Shown here: positions 51,412 to 62,889 of the stretch, piece after piece
How positions within the stretch are numbered: position 1 is the stretch's first letter
How the letters are laid out: each line of letters opens with the position of its first letter
DNA from: Haloarcula sp. CBA1127
GTDB taxonomy: Archaea > Halobacteriota > Halobacteria > Halobacteriales > Haloarculaceae
NCBI RefSeq assembly: GCF_001485575.1
Contig: NZ_BCNB01000004.1
Span: forward strand, 99,504 to 163,503
DNA: 64,000 bases
Direction of reading: 5' to 3'
The notes under the pieces: model-generated
Databases searched by the model: none
Told to the model about the DNA's origin: nothing
Seen by the model: the letters and a program-made list of their open reading frames with translations, nothing else
Made by a program: the position numbers and the translations under genes

Positions 51412-51480
51412 CACCCGATGACGCGCTCTTCGGATGCCGGTTCATCGCGACGGGCCTTGCCTGCCTCTAGAAGCGGGACC
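51411..51480 (-). pseudogene. 3' remnant of a 52010-type gene
   Basis: The last ~18 codons (ending ARRDEPASEERVIG) match the end of the 52010 gene (VRRDESDADEKAVA) in both sequence and distance to the following leader. The upstream coding part has been replaced by the hairpin-rich stretch at 51484-51540. Confidence 0.4.
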
Positions 51481-51483
51481 GCC

Positions 51484-51540
51484 GGACCGGCCTGCCGGTC
51501 CAAGGTGGAGCGTGTTCCCCGAGCGCTTGCGCTCGGGAAC
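51484..51540 (-). other. two strong tandem hairpins
   Basis: GGACCGG-CCTG-CCGGTCC (51484-51501, perfect 7 bp), then GTTCCCC.GAGCG-CTTG-CGCTCGGGAAC (51514-51540, 11 bp with one bulge). They lie after the stop of the 51587 gene. They may be a terminator, a small structured RNA or the end of a mobile element. Confidence 0.5.
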
Positions 51541-51586
51541 CGTGAGCGTGAGAGAAAGCGAAAGAGAGGCTGGTACGATTCCTCGA

Positions 51587-51952
51587 TTAAGTCGCGATGA
51601 CGTTCCCGTTTTCGTCGATGGTGTACCTGAGTGGGTACACGTTGCCGTCGATATGCCGGGACTTCTTCGGGAGCGTCTCGTTCAACCACTCTTCACGGTC
51701 GGCGTCGGTTTGGATGTCCTCGTTCGGAGAGTGGACGCTGAACAGGTCCATACTGACCCAGCGATTGACCGTCTGCTCGCTGGACGGTGAGTACACCTTC
51801 ACCTGCTCCTTCTCAGCGTCAACACCGACCACGGCGAGTGCAGACGTGCCCTCAGCCGTTTTCAGTCCATCGCCGATATCCACGGCCTCGGGGTCGATGT
51901 CGAGGCTGTCGCATTGCTGTGCAGCCGTCTCGTCTGTCTTGTTCTTACTCAT
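51587..51952 (-). CDS. hypothetical protein of the hairpin-leader island
   Basis: 121 residues from ATG 51952. After a head shared with the 51353 gene, the body is beta-rich: SALAVVGVDAEKEQVKVYSP, then NRWVSMDLFSVHSPNED and PLRYTIDENGNVIAT. It looks like a small single-domain soluble protein; no family recognised. Confidence 0.6.
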   Translation of the reverse strand: MSKNKTDETAAQQCDSLDIDPEAVDIGDGLKTAEGTSALAVVGVDAEKEQVKVYSPSSEQTVNRWVSMDLFSVHSPNEDIQTDADREEWLNETLPKKSRHIDGNVYPLRYTIDENGNVIAT

Positions 51953-51982
51953 AATCGGTAGGCGGAGCGCCCTCAGTGGGAC

Positions 51983-52010
51983 GCCCCTCACCCCGTTGGG
52001 GCACAGAAAT
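51983..52010 (-). promoter_or_regulatory. hairpin leader, copy 9
   Basis: Minus strand: ATTTCTGTGCCCCAACGGGG then TGAGGGGCG plus the second hairpin GCGTCCCACTGAGGGCGC. Differs from copy 8 mainly in the loop. Confidence 0.8.
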
Positions 52011-52240
52011 TACGCGACGGCTTTCTCATCGGCATCCGATTCATCGCGACGGACTTCGCGTGCCCGCAGTCGAAGGCGAGACTGGACTGGGGTCCGGCTC
52101 TCGTGCTGGTTCTCGTAGGCGAGATACTGCTGGATCGTCTCGATAGAGTGCATACAGTTGATGCCGGCGACGATTGGCTGTAGGTGGTCGGCGTCCAGCA
52201 ACCGCTCTGGGGGGAGTTTGTCGAGAATTGGGTCGCTCAT
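52010..52240 (-). CDS. small hypothetical protein, operon gene 4
   Basis: 76 residues; ATG overlaps the previous stop by four bases. DPILDKLPPERLLDADHLQP then a helical part (CMHSIETIQQYLAYENQHES) and a basic/acidic tail. The pattern hints at a short helical regulator, but nothing is assignable. Last of four coupled genes. Confidence 0.6.
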   Translation of the reverse strand: MSDPILDKLPPERLLDADHLQPIVAGINCMHSIETIQQYLAYENQHESRTPVQSRLRLRAREVRRDESDADEKAVA

Positions 52241-52443
52241 GTGTCTCCCTCCCGGAAGTCATCAAGTGTCGTCCTTCGCTTGTACCGACAGTCCGGGTAG
52301 TGAGCTAGAAGCGTCTCGTCGACTGCCTCCCAGAAGCCGACCTTGTGTGGAACGACTGACTGCCAGAACCGGGCGCGTGCCAGTGCTACCCCAACACGCT
52401 GGCGTTCCTCACGACGCCACTGCTCGCGCTCGATCATCGCCAT
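52237..52443 (-). CDS. small basic hypothetical protein, operon gene 3
   Basis: 68 residues from ATG 52443 (or ATG 52437), overlapping the upstream gene's end. Rich in Arg: EREQWRREERQRVGVALARA then FWQSVVPHKVGFWEAVDETL and RYKRRTTLDDF. A longer frame to 52641 runs antisense-like through the neighbour and is rejected. Confidence 0.55.
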   Translation of the reverse strand: MAMIEREQWRREERQRVGVALARARFWQSVVPHKVGFWEAVDETLLAHYPDCRYKRRTTLDDFREGDT

Positions 52444-52748
52444 GCCGAGGCCCCCTCCGGGCGCTCTGCCATGTACGAGCTGGCAAGCTCCAGCCCAGCA
52501 TCGAGTGTGCTTCGCGTCCCGACCAGTTTGGTCGCCCGTTCGAGCGTCCAGCCAGTGTCGCTTCGCTTGAGCAGGACTGTGGCCCCGGTGTCGGGAATGT
52601 GCCAGCCGATCGTGTCGTTGCCGACAGCGAGAAATTCCCATTCACCGACGGCGGCCTCTTGTGCCGCGCTTTGCTTGTCAATTAACGCATCCGAGCGCGG
52701 GCCACCAGCGCCGAAGTCACCCAGTGTGGCTGTTCCTGCTGAGTTCAT
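52434..52748 (-). CDS. hypothetical protein, operon gene 2
   Basis: 104 residues; ATG overlaps the previous stop by four bases. EWEFLAVGNDTIGWHIPDTG, VLLKRSDTGWTLERAT and a C-terminal helix (LDAGLELASSYMAERP). Small alpha/beta protein of unknown family. Confidence 0.6.
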   Translation of the reverse strand: MNSAGTATLGDFGAGGPRSDALIDKQSAAQEAAVGEWEFLAVGNDTIGWHIPDTGATVLLKRSDTGWTLERATKLVGTRSTLDAGLELASSYMAERPEGASAWR

Positions 52749-53047
52749 GCAAGGACCTCCCGGCGGTCCCAGCCAGCAAGTTCAGTTTCGATGGCGTTGA
52801 TGGTGCTCACAATTCGAGACTCTAGCGTGTCTGCCTGCTCGCTGTCGACGTCTAGAAGCGAGCGAAGTTCGAGTACATCCGGCAGGGCAATGCTGTCCGA
52901 CTGCTGGGCCACCGCACGGAGGACGACTGCTTCAAGATCGGCGCTCCCGGACTGCGCTTGAACGGTTGTCGCGATGGACTCGACGAACTTCGGAGTGGTT
53001 GGCTGAGACGGGGCTTCCGAACGACTGCGGGACATATTCTGAGACAT
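52745..53047 (-). CDS. hypothetical protein, operon gene 1
   Basis: 100 residues from ATG 53047, right behind the leader hairpin, whose GAGAGG can serve as ribosome-binding site. A Ser/Pro/Thr-rich head, then helices (KFVESIATTVQAQSG, LEAVVLRAVAQQSD, LESRIVSTINAIETELAGWD). It heads a four-gene operon (52010-53047) with overlapping starts and stops. Function unknown. Confidence 0.6.
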   Translation of the reverse strand: MSQNMSRSRSEAPSQPTTPKFVESIATTVQAQSGSADLEAVVLRAVAQQSDSIALPDVLELRSLLDVDSEQADTLESRIVSTINAIETELAGWDRREVLA

Positions 53048-53074
53048 CCTCTCACCCGCTAGAGGAACACAAAA
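53047..53074 (-). promoter_or_regulatory. hairpin leader, copy 10
   Basis: Minus strand: ATTTTGTGTTCCTCTAGCGG then GTGAGAGGATG, where the final ATG is the start codon at 53047. CCTCT/AGAGG stem. The shortest leader together with copy 3. Confidence 0.75.
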
Positions 53075-53116
53075 TAGGAGCGCGCGGCAGCCATGTATAA
53101 AAAAGAGCGGTGAGAG

Positions 53117-53272
53117 TCAGACCCATTCATGAGTGCCTAGTACATATCCTATGAAGGCGATAGCGGTAGTACCGAGAATAGTTGATATAAACGCAAAGGC
53201 TCTCTTACTACGCAAATCAAGGATCCCCAAGCTAGCGAAGAATCCGGTAATGGAGAGCAGTATATACGCCAC
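53117..53272 (-). CDS. short two-helix membrane protein
   Basis: 51 residues from GTG 53272 to TGA at 53117: AYILLSITGFFASLGIL, then DLRSKR, then AFAFISTILGTTAIAFIGYV and LGTHEWV. Two clean membrane helices joined by a charged loop. The frame is open a little further upstream (APVSDSSQLDD), but no ATG/GTG is there. More AT-rich than the island genes. Family unknown. Confidence 0.4.
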   Translation of the reverse strand: MAYILLSITGFFASLGILDLRSKRAFAFISTILGTTAIAFIGYVLGTHEWV

Positions 53273-53411
53273 ATCATCTAATTGTGAACTGTCAGAGACG
53301 GGTGCTGGAACAATATCTATACATGACAGTTCGGTTAAAAGCTATTTTCATTAGTCTAGAAAATCATTACCTGATATGTCAAACCATACCCGGAGAGACA
53401 GGATTTGGAAC

Positions 53412-53474
53412 AAGGCTTTACAAAAAGCCTTAGCGGATGAATCGCTCTCTCTCTCTGAATCAGATTCAGAGAGA
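53412..53474. terminator. two hairpins between island and IS
   Basis: AAGGCTTT-ACAA-AAAGCCTT (53412-53431, perfect 8 bp) and TCTCTCTGAATC-A-GATTCAGAGAGA (53450-53474, perfect 12-bp inverted repeat). The second is too tight for a normal loop and may be a protein-binding or insertion-target site; the first looks like a terminator. Confidence 0.45.
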
Positions 53475-53545
53475 CGTTTCTGAGCCTGTTAGCAGCCACA
53501 TTATCCGGGATACGATGAGTTCGATGGTTGATTAAGACTGGCTGT

Positions 53546-54685
53546 CTAAGCAAGAGTCAGAACCAGTTGTGTGGATATCTGGCTCTCAGATTCCAGATAT
53601 GAAGAGTAGTGAAAAAGTCGTGAGAAACACACGTCTGCATAGAAGGTAACTGAGGCTACGAGTCTTGTAGAGGGGCAAAAGTACGTTGGTGTGGTTGAGC
53701 GGTTTAGCAACAGCGAGAATACCAATGTGAAACTTCCAGAGCATATGGATCGGACGTTTGTGAATTTGGGACCAACGCTCATGTGTAGCACATTGTTGAT
53801 TTCAGAGCGTTGCCCGGATAGCGTGTTTGAGAGCATCTTTTCCCGTTTTCGATACAGCTCTCGACGTAGTTGGAACACTCTGAGATACTGTGTCAGCTTG
53901 TCCTTAGAAATTCCTCGATGGGGCGAGAGCCACCGTCGCGTCAGCGACGCGTGGCTCTCGCAGGTGTTGACGTGTACCTCGTCATCGGCGTATTCGCCAT
54001 CACCGTGGACGACGTATTCACGGTCGAATGCGTCGTCCGCTTCGAGCGGGTCGTACGCTCGAAAGCCGTCGGTATAGACAGTGAGCGACTCCTGCTGGCG
54101 GTCGGCCAGCAGGAGTCGAATCGTCGATTCGTCTGCGGCTTTCGACGGGATCACGTACCGGTCTCCGGTGGCGCGATCAGCGATGATGAAAATGGGTGGC
54201 TTATCGCCGTTGTACGTACCACGCCCACGCGTGGACAGGCCACGCGAGCGCGACTCTCGGTCGCGCTCGCGGCCTTTCTTCCCGGCGTTGACGTACGCTT
54301 CGTCGATTTCGACGGGTCCGACAAGACTGAGAGAAGGCGCATCGAGCGCTTCGCCAGAGCGCTCGATGCGCCGGTGCATCGTTTTGTGTGTCACCTCGAT
54401 TTCGCACCGTAGTTGGCGGAGACTCGTGTTAAACCAGAGGAACGCGTAAATTGAGAACAGCCACCGTCGGAGCGCAATCTTCGAGTGAGCGAAGATTGTG
54501 CCAGTCTTGTCGTTGAACGTGCGGTCGCAATTCTTACAGAAATACCGTTGAAACTCTCTGTAGCTGCCGTTTCTGACCGTGCGGTCAGAACGGCAGCGAG
54601 GACAGGTAACACCGTCACGCCAGCGAACCTGCTCTAACAGGTCCGCTGCGACCGATTCCGAGCCAAACACATCTAGCGGAATCAT
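53546..54685 (-). CDS. IS1595-family transposase with C-terminal read-through
   Basis: 379 residues from ATG 54685 (MIPLDVFGSESVAADLLEQV). N-terminal zinc ribbon (CPRCRS ... YFCKNCDRTF), then the ISXO2-like DDE domain: VEIDEAYVNAGKKG, YTDGFRAYDP and HVNTCESHASLTRRW, with a final FQLRRELYRKREKMLS helix. Related enzymes end about here (residue ~285); this frame runs on for some 90 Ser/Thr-rich residues that look non-coding, so the natural stop seems lost. A GGGCACCGC-TGAC-GCGGTGCCC hairpin lies just upstream (54693-54714). Confidence 0.85.
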   Translation of the reverse strand: MIPLDVFGSESVAADLLEQVRWRDGVTCPRCRSDRTVRNGSYREFQRYFCKNCDRTFNDKTGTIFAHSKIALRRWLFSIYAFLWFNTSLRQLRCEIEVTHKTMHRRIERSGEALDAPSLSLVGPVEIDEAYVNAGKKGRERDRESRSRGLSTRGRGTYNGDKPPIFIIADRATGDRYVIPSKAADESTIRLLLADRQQESLTVYTDGFRAYDPLEADDAFDREYVVHGDGEYADDEVHVNTCESHASLTRRWLSPHRGISKDKLTQYLRVFQLRRELYRKREKMLSNTLSGQRSEINNVLHMSVGPKFTNVRSICSGSFTLVFSLLLNRSTTPTYFCPSTRLVASVTFYADVCFSRLFHYSSYLESESQISTQLVLTLA

Positions 54686-54888
54686 TCGTGTCGGGCACCG
54701 CTGACGCGGTGCCCTTGTCCTCTTCGACTCCACAGCTCCCGCTCAGCAGTATCAACAATCTCCTACGCAAGAGCGAGTATGTGTTCATCACAGCATGTCC
54801 GATGATTCCTTGAGCTATTTTCCGACTTCGCTGTTAGAACCGTCTTGTATCCAAAGACAGCACAAATAAGAGATTACGGTAAGTGCGC

Positions 54889-55236
54889 TCACGCAACTTG
54901 CTGCCAAGATGGATTCGCTTCGAGTTTTTGAATAGCGGATTGGAGCTCCAACTGAATCGCTCCATAAAATCGTTCTCGGCCAACAGGAGTCTGGATGCAG
55001 ATAATCGCAGTTTCACTTGTAACCTCGAAAGCCGACAATCGCCACTGCTCATGCTGATGAGCCCATCTGCTGAGAACCCCCGTTTTCTCATCCTGAACAG
55101 TGGATTTGCCTAGCTCCCAACTCTGTCGGGTGAGATGAGACAGATTAAATGGCACCACATCAGGTAACGTGGCGGAACCCCCACTTTCACCTTGGTTGTT
55201 ATGAACTGCCATATCACGATGTTTAGAATCGGTCAT
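54889..55236 (-). CDS. hypothetical protein
   Basis: 115 residues from ATG 55236 (ATG 55212 also possible). SGGSATLPDVVPFNLSHLTR, then LSRWAHQHEQWRLSAFEVTS and TAIICIQTPVGRERFYGAIQ, ending in a helix (ELQSAIQKLEANPSW). It reads as a plausible globular protein but has no motif I know. Region 55240-55498 next to it shows nothing I can support. Confidence 0.45.
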   Translation of the reverse strand: MTDSKHRDMAVHNNQGESGGSATLPDVVPFNLSHLTRQSWELGKSTVQDEKTGVLSRWAHQHEQWRLSAFEVTSETAIICIQTPVGRERFYGAIQLELQSAIQKLEANPSWQQVA

Positions 55237-55498
55237 CAAAAATGTGTCTATCTAGGTGACTGGAACATACCGCAACTCGGGGCGGTTATACCGGCCGTCA
55301 GGAAGTTAGATAGTTTTGTAGAGTTGAACTTTAGCGTTGAATGTGCGAGTGTATCCCCGGTGATCAAAATGACAAATTCAACTTGTTTATCTAACGTCGT
55401 GCAAGATACACAGCGCGAATCGGTCATCGATCTAATCGGTTCGGATGGCACGGCTGACACTCTCGGTGCAGGTCCACGGTTAATGCCGCAGCTATCCT

Positions 55499-55830
55499 AT
55501 GACTCGAGAGGTTCACATATCGAGAGAGACGGAGCAGACAAACGAAAGGATAGTACGGGGACTGTATGAATCGTCTGCCAGCGGTGACACCGAGAGTATC
55601 CGGTCCATCATGTCCTCCGATATTGAGTTACATATGCCCAGTGGATTCGCCGATGACGGACGTTCTACGGGATCAATGAGACGCTGGGCCGACCCACCCC
55701 ACGCGATGTCGAACGAGGCGACACGGGTCGGACGCCGCTCCCATTTCTCTCACTCAGGACCGGGCGGGCCACGTCGTCCATTTTCGTCGGTATGAACCGT
55801 TAGCGGGCTTATTTCTACGGAGCGGCAAGC
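55499..55830 (+). pseudogene. NTF2/SnoaL-like protein, broken
   Basis: The first ~55 codons (RETEQTNERIVRGLYESSAS, then GDTESIRSIMSSDIELHMPS) match the start of SnoaL-like proteins. After about 55670 the frame is lost; a different frame later gives AGHVVHFRRYEP, the expected closing strand of the same fold. At least one frameshift separates them. Confidence 0.5.
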
Positions 55831-55859
55831 CACAAAATGCGCCAATCTTGGGGGGATGG

Positions 55860-56165
55860 GACGTCACATGCTCCAGTCCCCGTTTTCCCTGGCGCTGTGA
55901 GTTCCTCGACGCACTCCACCCAGTGACCGAACTCCGTCGCACCGCTGCCCGAGCTGCGGAAGCGACCGGTGACGACGACTTCGAGAAAGTGAGTACTCAC
56001 GACCTTCGCCGTCGATTCGCCCAGCGGCTGCTCGTCGACGAGCAAATGAACCCACGTGTTGTGATGGCCGTCGGCGGGTGGGATAGTTTCGCCGCAATTG
56101 AACCGTACCTGAACGCGCCCAGCGAGAACGTTATCGACGACGCCTTCGGTGCTGTCGAAATCTGA
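55860..56165 (+). pseudogene. tyrosine-recombinase C-terminal fragment
   Basis: Only the end of an integrase is left: VSTHDLRRRFAQRLLVDEQM (the H-x-x-R box), NPRVVMAVGGWDSFAAIEPY (the H/W box, here GGW, and the Tyr) and NAPSENVIDDAF. The N-terminal half and the first catalytic Arg are absent. It follows the broken NTF2-like gene. Confidence 0.65.
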
Positions 56166-56270
56166 GACCGACCAAGCATCAGTTGAGCGTGACACTATTG
56201 CGCAATGGTGTGCGCGTCTCTTTTGTCTCGTTGCGTCTCAAAATCGTCAGACGATACAATTCCTTCTCAC

Positions 56271-57224
56271 TTAATCAGACAAGTAGTCAACATTTTCTGG
56301 ATATGGGTACTCCGATTCCAAGTGCTTGAGAATCTTCTTTGGATACGGGGTGTAAGATGGTTCTGTAGAAACTCCTTGAGGCCAGCACTCTTCAAATACT
56401 GATTTAATATCAAATATATTAGCAACCCTTGCACAAGGATTGCCATATGATTGCCCGATAGTAGGGCGCTTCGCCCCGAACGATTCAAACCACTCTTGCA
56501 GTCTCTCAGCACCTTCCTCACAGTCAACAGGGATACCCCATCCACTACCAGCAGTAAAGTACCCACCTGACTCTAGGTATCCTCGTACAAACGGCGCACG
56601 AAGACTGGTATCCAACGCTGGAATTTCAGTCTCTTGCTCCTCTGGGTCTGGATATCCAGCAGAGAGGAGATTATTAATAAATGTGCGATTTGAAATGATT
56701 GTCTCGACTCTCTCTTGTTCCTGATCGGGTGCAGGGCTGAGGCGTCGAATTGAGTATTTGCTTTCAATAGCTTTGGAGAACCCTCTAACGAAGTGTTCCT
56801 TGCTTACGGGCCGAGACACATGGAAGGTAACCTGTCCCTCACCACGCTGGATTGATGAGTATGCAATAAGCGTTCCCAGCCAGTACGCTTTGTCCGATGA
56901 GTCTAATTTACTGAAATACTGTTCGTTGATCTCGGTTATGGCGTGTTTCCCCTCACCCCGTTCATATACCTCTAACCCCGCTTCGCGCTTAGCCTCATTC
57001 CATGTGCCAAAGGCACTCTCTATAACATACCCGGACACTTCGAGGTCTAGCGAATTGAATTGGCGTAGCGACGGTGACCGCCCTAGATCTTCTTTCGCAT
57101 TTTTTAATAGTGTAATCATTTTCTCCTTCTGCTCGGCAGGTGTCTCTTCCGAAACTTCTTCAGGATTATCAGGGAGCGTCTCAGACAGCATATTGTCGAT
57201 TGATCTGGTATGGTCATCAGACAT
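56271..57224 (-). CDS. homing-endonuclease-like protein
   Basis: 317 residues. An N-terminal HNH/homing-associated repeat (LLKNAKEDLGRSPSLRQF ... FGTWNEAKREAGLEVYERG, about 38-90) is followed by a LAGLIDADG-like body: helix AYWLGTLIAYSSI (about 113-125) and PFVRGYLESGGYF (about 211-223). In active enzymes both helices end in an acidic residue; here the first has none, the second keeps Glu. So it may bind DNA but cleave poorly. Free-standing, AT-richer than its neighbours, just downstream of the rRNA operon. No intron or intein host is visible nearby. Confidence 0.6.
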   Translation of the reverse strand: MSDDHTRSIDNMLSETLPDNPEEVSEETPAEQKEKMITLLKNAKEDLGRSPSLRQFNSLDLEVSGYVIESAFGTWNEAKREAGLEVYERGEGKHAITEINEQYFSKLDSSDKAYWLGTLIAYSSIQRGEGQVTFHVSRPVSKEHFVRGFSKAIESKYSIRRLSPAPDQEQERVETIISNRTFINNLLSAGYPDPEEQETEIPALDTSLRAPFVRGYLESGGYFTAGSGWGIPVDCEEGAERLQEWFESFGAKRPTIGQSYGNPCARVANIFDIKSVFEECWPQGVSTEPSYTPYPKKILKHLESEYPYPENVDYLSD

Positions 57225-57345
57225 ATATATAATACAAATAATTTAACCATACAAAGTTAATGTGAAGTCGCCAGCCGAGAAGCCCGCCGCAAGTGGCGCT
57301 GTCGACGACTCATTATTGAGCCGCTTAGTTGCTTATAAATACGGA

Positions 57346-57382
57346 AAGCCCACTCGGGAGAGACGATTCTCCTGAGTGGGCT
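57346..57382 (-). terminator. hairpin after the 5S gene
   Basis: AGCCCACTCGGGAGA and TTCTCCTGAGTGGGCT pair with one or two mismatches, 12 bases beyond the 5S end, followed on the minus strand by a T-rich stretch. It fits the 3' end or processing site of the rRNA transcript. There is no tRNA-Cys behind 5S, which many haloarchaeal operons have. Confidence 0.6.
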
Positions 57383-57394
57383 GAAAGGTATGAA

Positions 57395-57517
57395 TGGTGG
57401 CGGCGAACCAGATTTCCCAGAGGCTCGCGCACTCCAGTACTCCCCGGAACGCTGGTGGGCTTATCTTCCGTGTTCGGGATGGGTACGGGAGGCAACCCCA
57501 CCGCTGTGGCCGCCTAA
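57395..57517 (-). rRNA. rrf: 5S rRNA
   Basis: About 123 bases. The minus strand starts TTAGGCGGCCACAGCGGTGG and contains CCCGTACCCATCCCGAACAC and GTGCGCGAGCCTCTGGGAAA, the conserved archaeal 5S helices, ending GGTTCGCCGCCACCATT. Ends are accurate to a few bases. Confidence 0.93.
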
Positions 57518-57651
57518 CGTCGAGTCGCGGAATCGAACCGCGATAGTACCAGTCTCGATCGATCTCCACCGTGTGATTACGTGCGATCCAGTTTGCGCCT
57601 GGACTCGTTCAGCGACGAGATAATTCGTCGGTGAATGAGTCACAGTGCGTA

Positions 57652-60577
<2,926 letters not shown>

Positions 60578-60951
60578 GTCGTTGTGACTCGTTCAACTGA
60601 ACGAGTCCAGTGGACGCCTGGATCGCACGTACACACGGTTTCATACTCGCCCCCAAGGTGGAGATGGTGGGCGAATCGACCCTTCCCAGGCTCGGTTTTA
60701 CCCGGCCTGGTGCATCTGTTGCCGTACCACATTCGAACGCCATCCCACACTTAAGGGGACGGATTCGTCCGCGATACGAAGTACGGACCCGTCGGGAGTT
60801 GCACCCGACATCCCGGTGAGGGGACATCCGCCTCGGATAGGTCTTGTGAGCCCAGCGGGCCCATGCAGTAGTCGGCGCTTGCCGACTCGCGGTGACTTGT
60901 GGTCACCAGTCAATGTAGGTGGGTCAGGCCAGAGGCCTGATCCCGGTCAGT
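60578..60951 (-). other. 16S-23S spacer
   Basis: 374 bases. It contains a 10-bp hairpin beside the 23S start (GACTCGTTCA-AC-TGAACGAGTC, 60586-60607) and GC-rich pairs next to the 16S end (CAGGCC-AGA-GGCCTG, 60925-60939), as expected for processing stems. No tRNA with an anticodon arm is found. A tRNA-Ala-like remnant is annotated separately. Confidence 0.8.
60784..60862 (-). other. tRNA-Ala-like remnant in the spacer
   Basis: At the expected site of tRNA-Ala the minus strand begins GGGCCCG and 79 bases on has CGGGTCC, a 7-bp acceptor-like pair. Inside is a T-arm-like GTCGGG-TGCAACT-CCCGAC and a GGCTCA like the usual AGCTCA of the D-arm. The anticodon arm is absent (ATCCG-AGG-CGGAT has a three-base loop), and TTC in the T-loop is changed to TGC. 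I read it as a decayed tRNA-Ala. Confidence 0.45.
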
Positions 60952-62423
<1,472 letters not shown>

Positions 62424-62889
62424 GTGCTGATATACATCAGCGGCGGAAGTGGTTGCACTCCGTCGGAAGCAAACACATTGGTTCCTACGCCAATGTTGAC
62501 TACTGCATGGGTCCGTGGGCTCACATCAGATTCCATCTTAACGGCGGACCGCAGGGGTGGAATCCTCATACACGAACACGAAGCCTCGGTGGCCTCGCGT
62601 TCTAAGCGAGTGACCCAACCCACCGTGTAGGTGGCGTTGGGGTGTCGTTCCGAGAACGCTGCCCGGCGCGACCTTCGCATTACATCCGATGAGAGGGGAG
62701 TATATAAATCAACGGTCTCGAAGGCGTCCTGTGCAGACCACACACGGCACACACGAGACCGATAGACTCGGTCGTCAGGTGGACGATTTGCGTAGACGGC
62801 CCAACGCACGGCGAGGGCTGTCAACACTGCCCGACACAACATATTGAAAAATCCGCTTCAAGCCCTCTGTCTAGCAGTTCAAAAGTCAG
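62424..62889 (-). promoter_or_regulatory. rRNA promoter and leader
   Basis: 466 bases between the integrase stop and 16S. A clear TATA element (ATTTATATA on the minus strand, 62701-62709) predicts a start near 62675. A second AT-rich box (TTTTTCAATATG, about 62842-62853) may be another promoter, as haloarchaeal rRNA operons often have several. TGATGTATATCA just before 16S is a short dyad of the processing region. Confidence 0.7.

Noticed and set aside
51411..51689. Full 92-codon minus frame
   Set aside because: Most of it overlaps the 51587 gene in another frame; only its last ~18 codons match a real gene and are listed as a remnant.
53133..53354. Plus-strand 73-codon frame
   Set aside because: The opposite strand encodes a better two-helix membrane protein; the plus frame shows no protein-like pattern.
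55192..55569. Plus-strand 125-codon frame
   Set aside because: Runs through the non-coding gap and over the start of the NTF2-like remnant in another frame; no motif or start signal.
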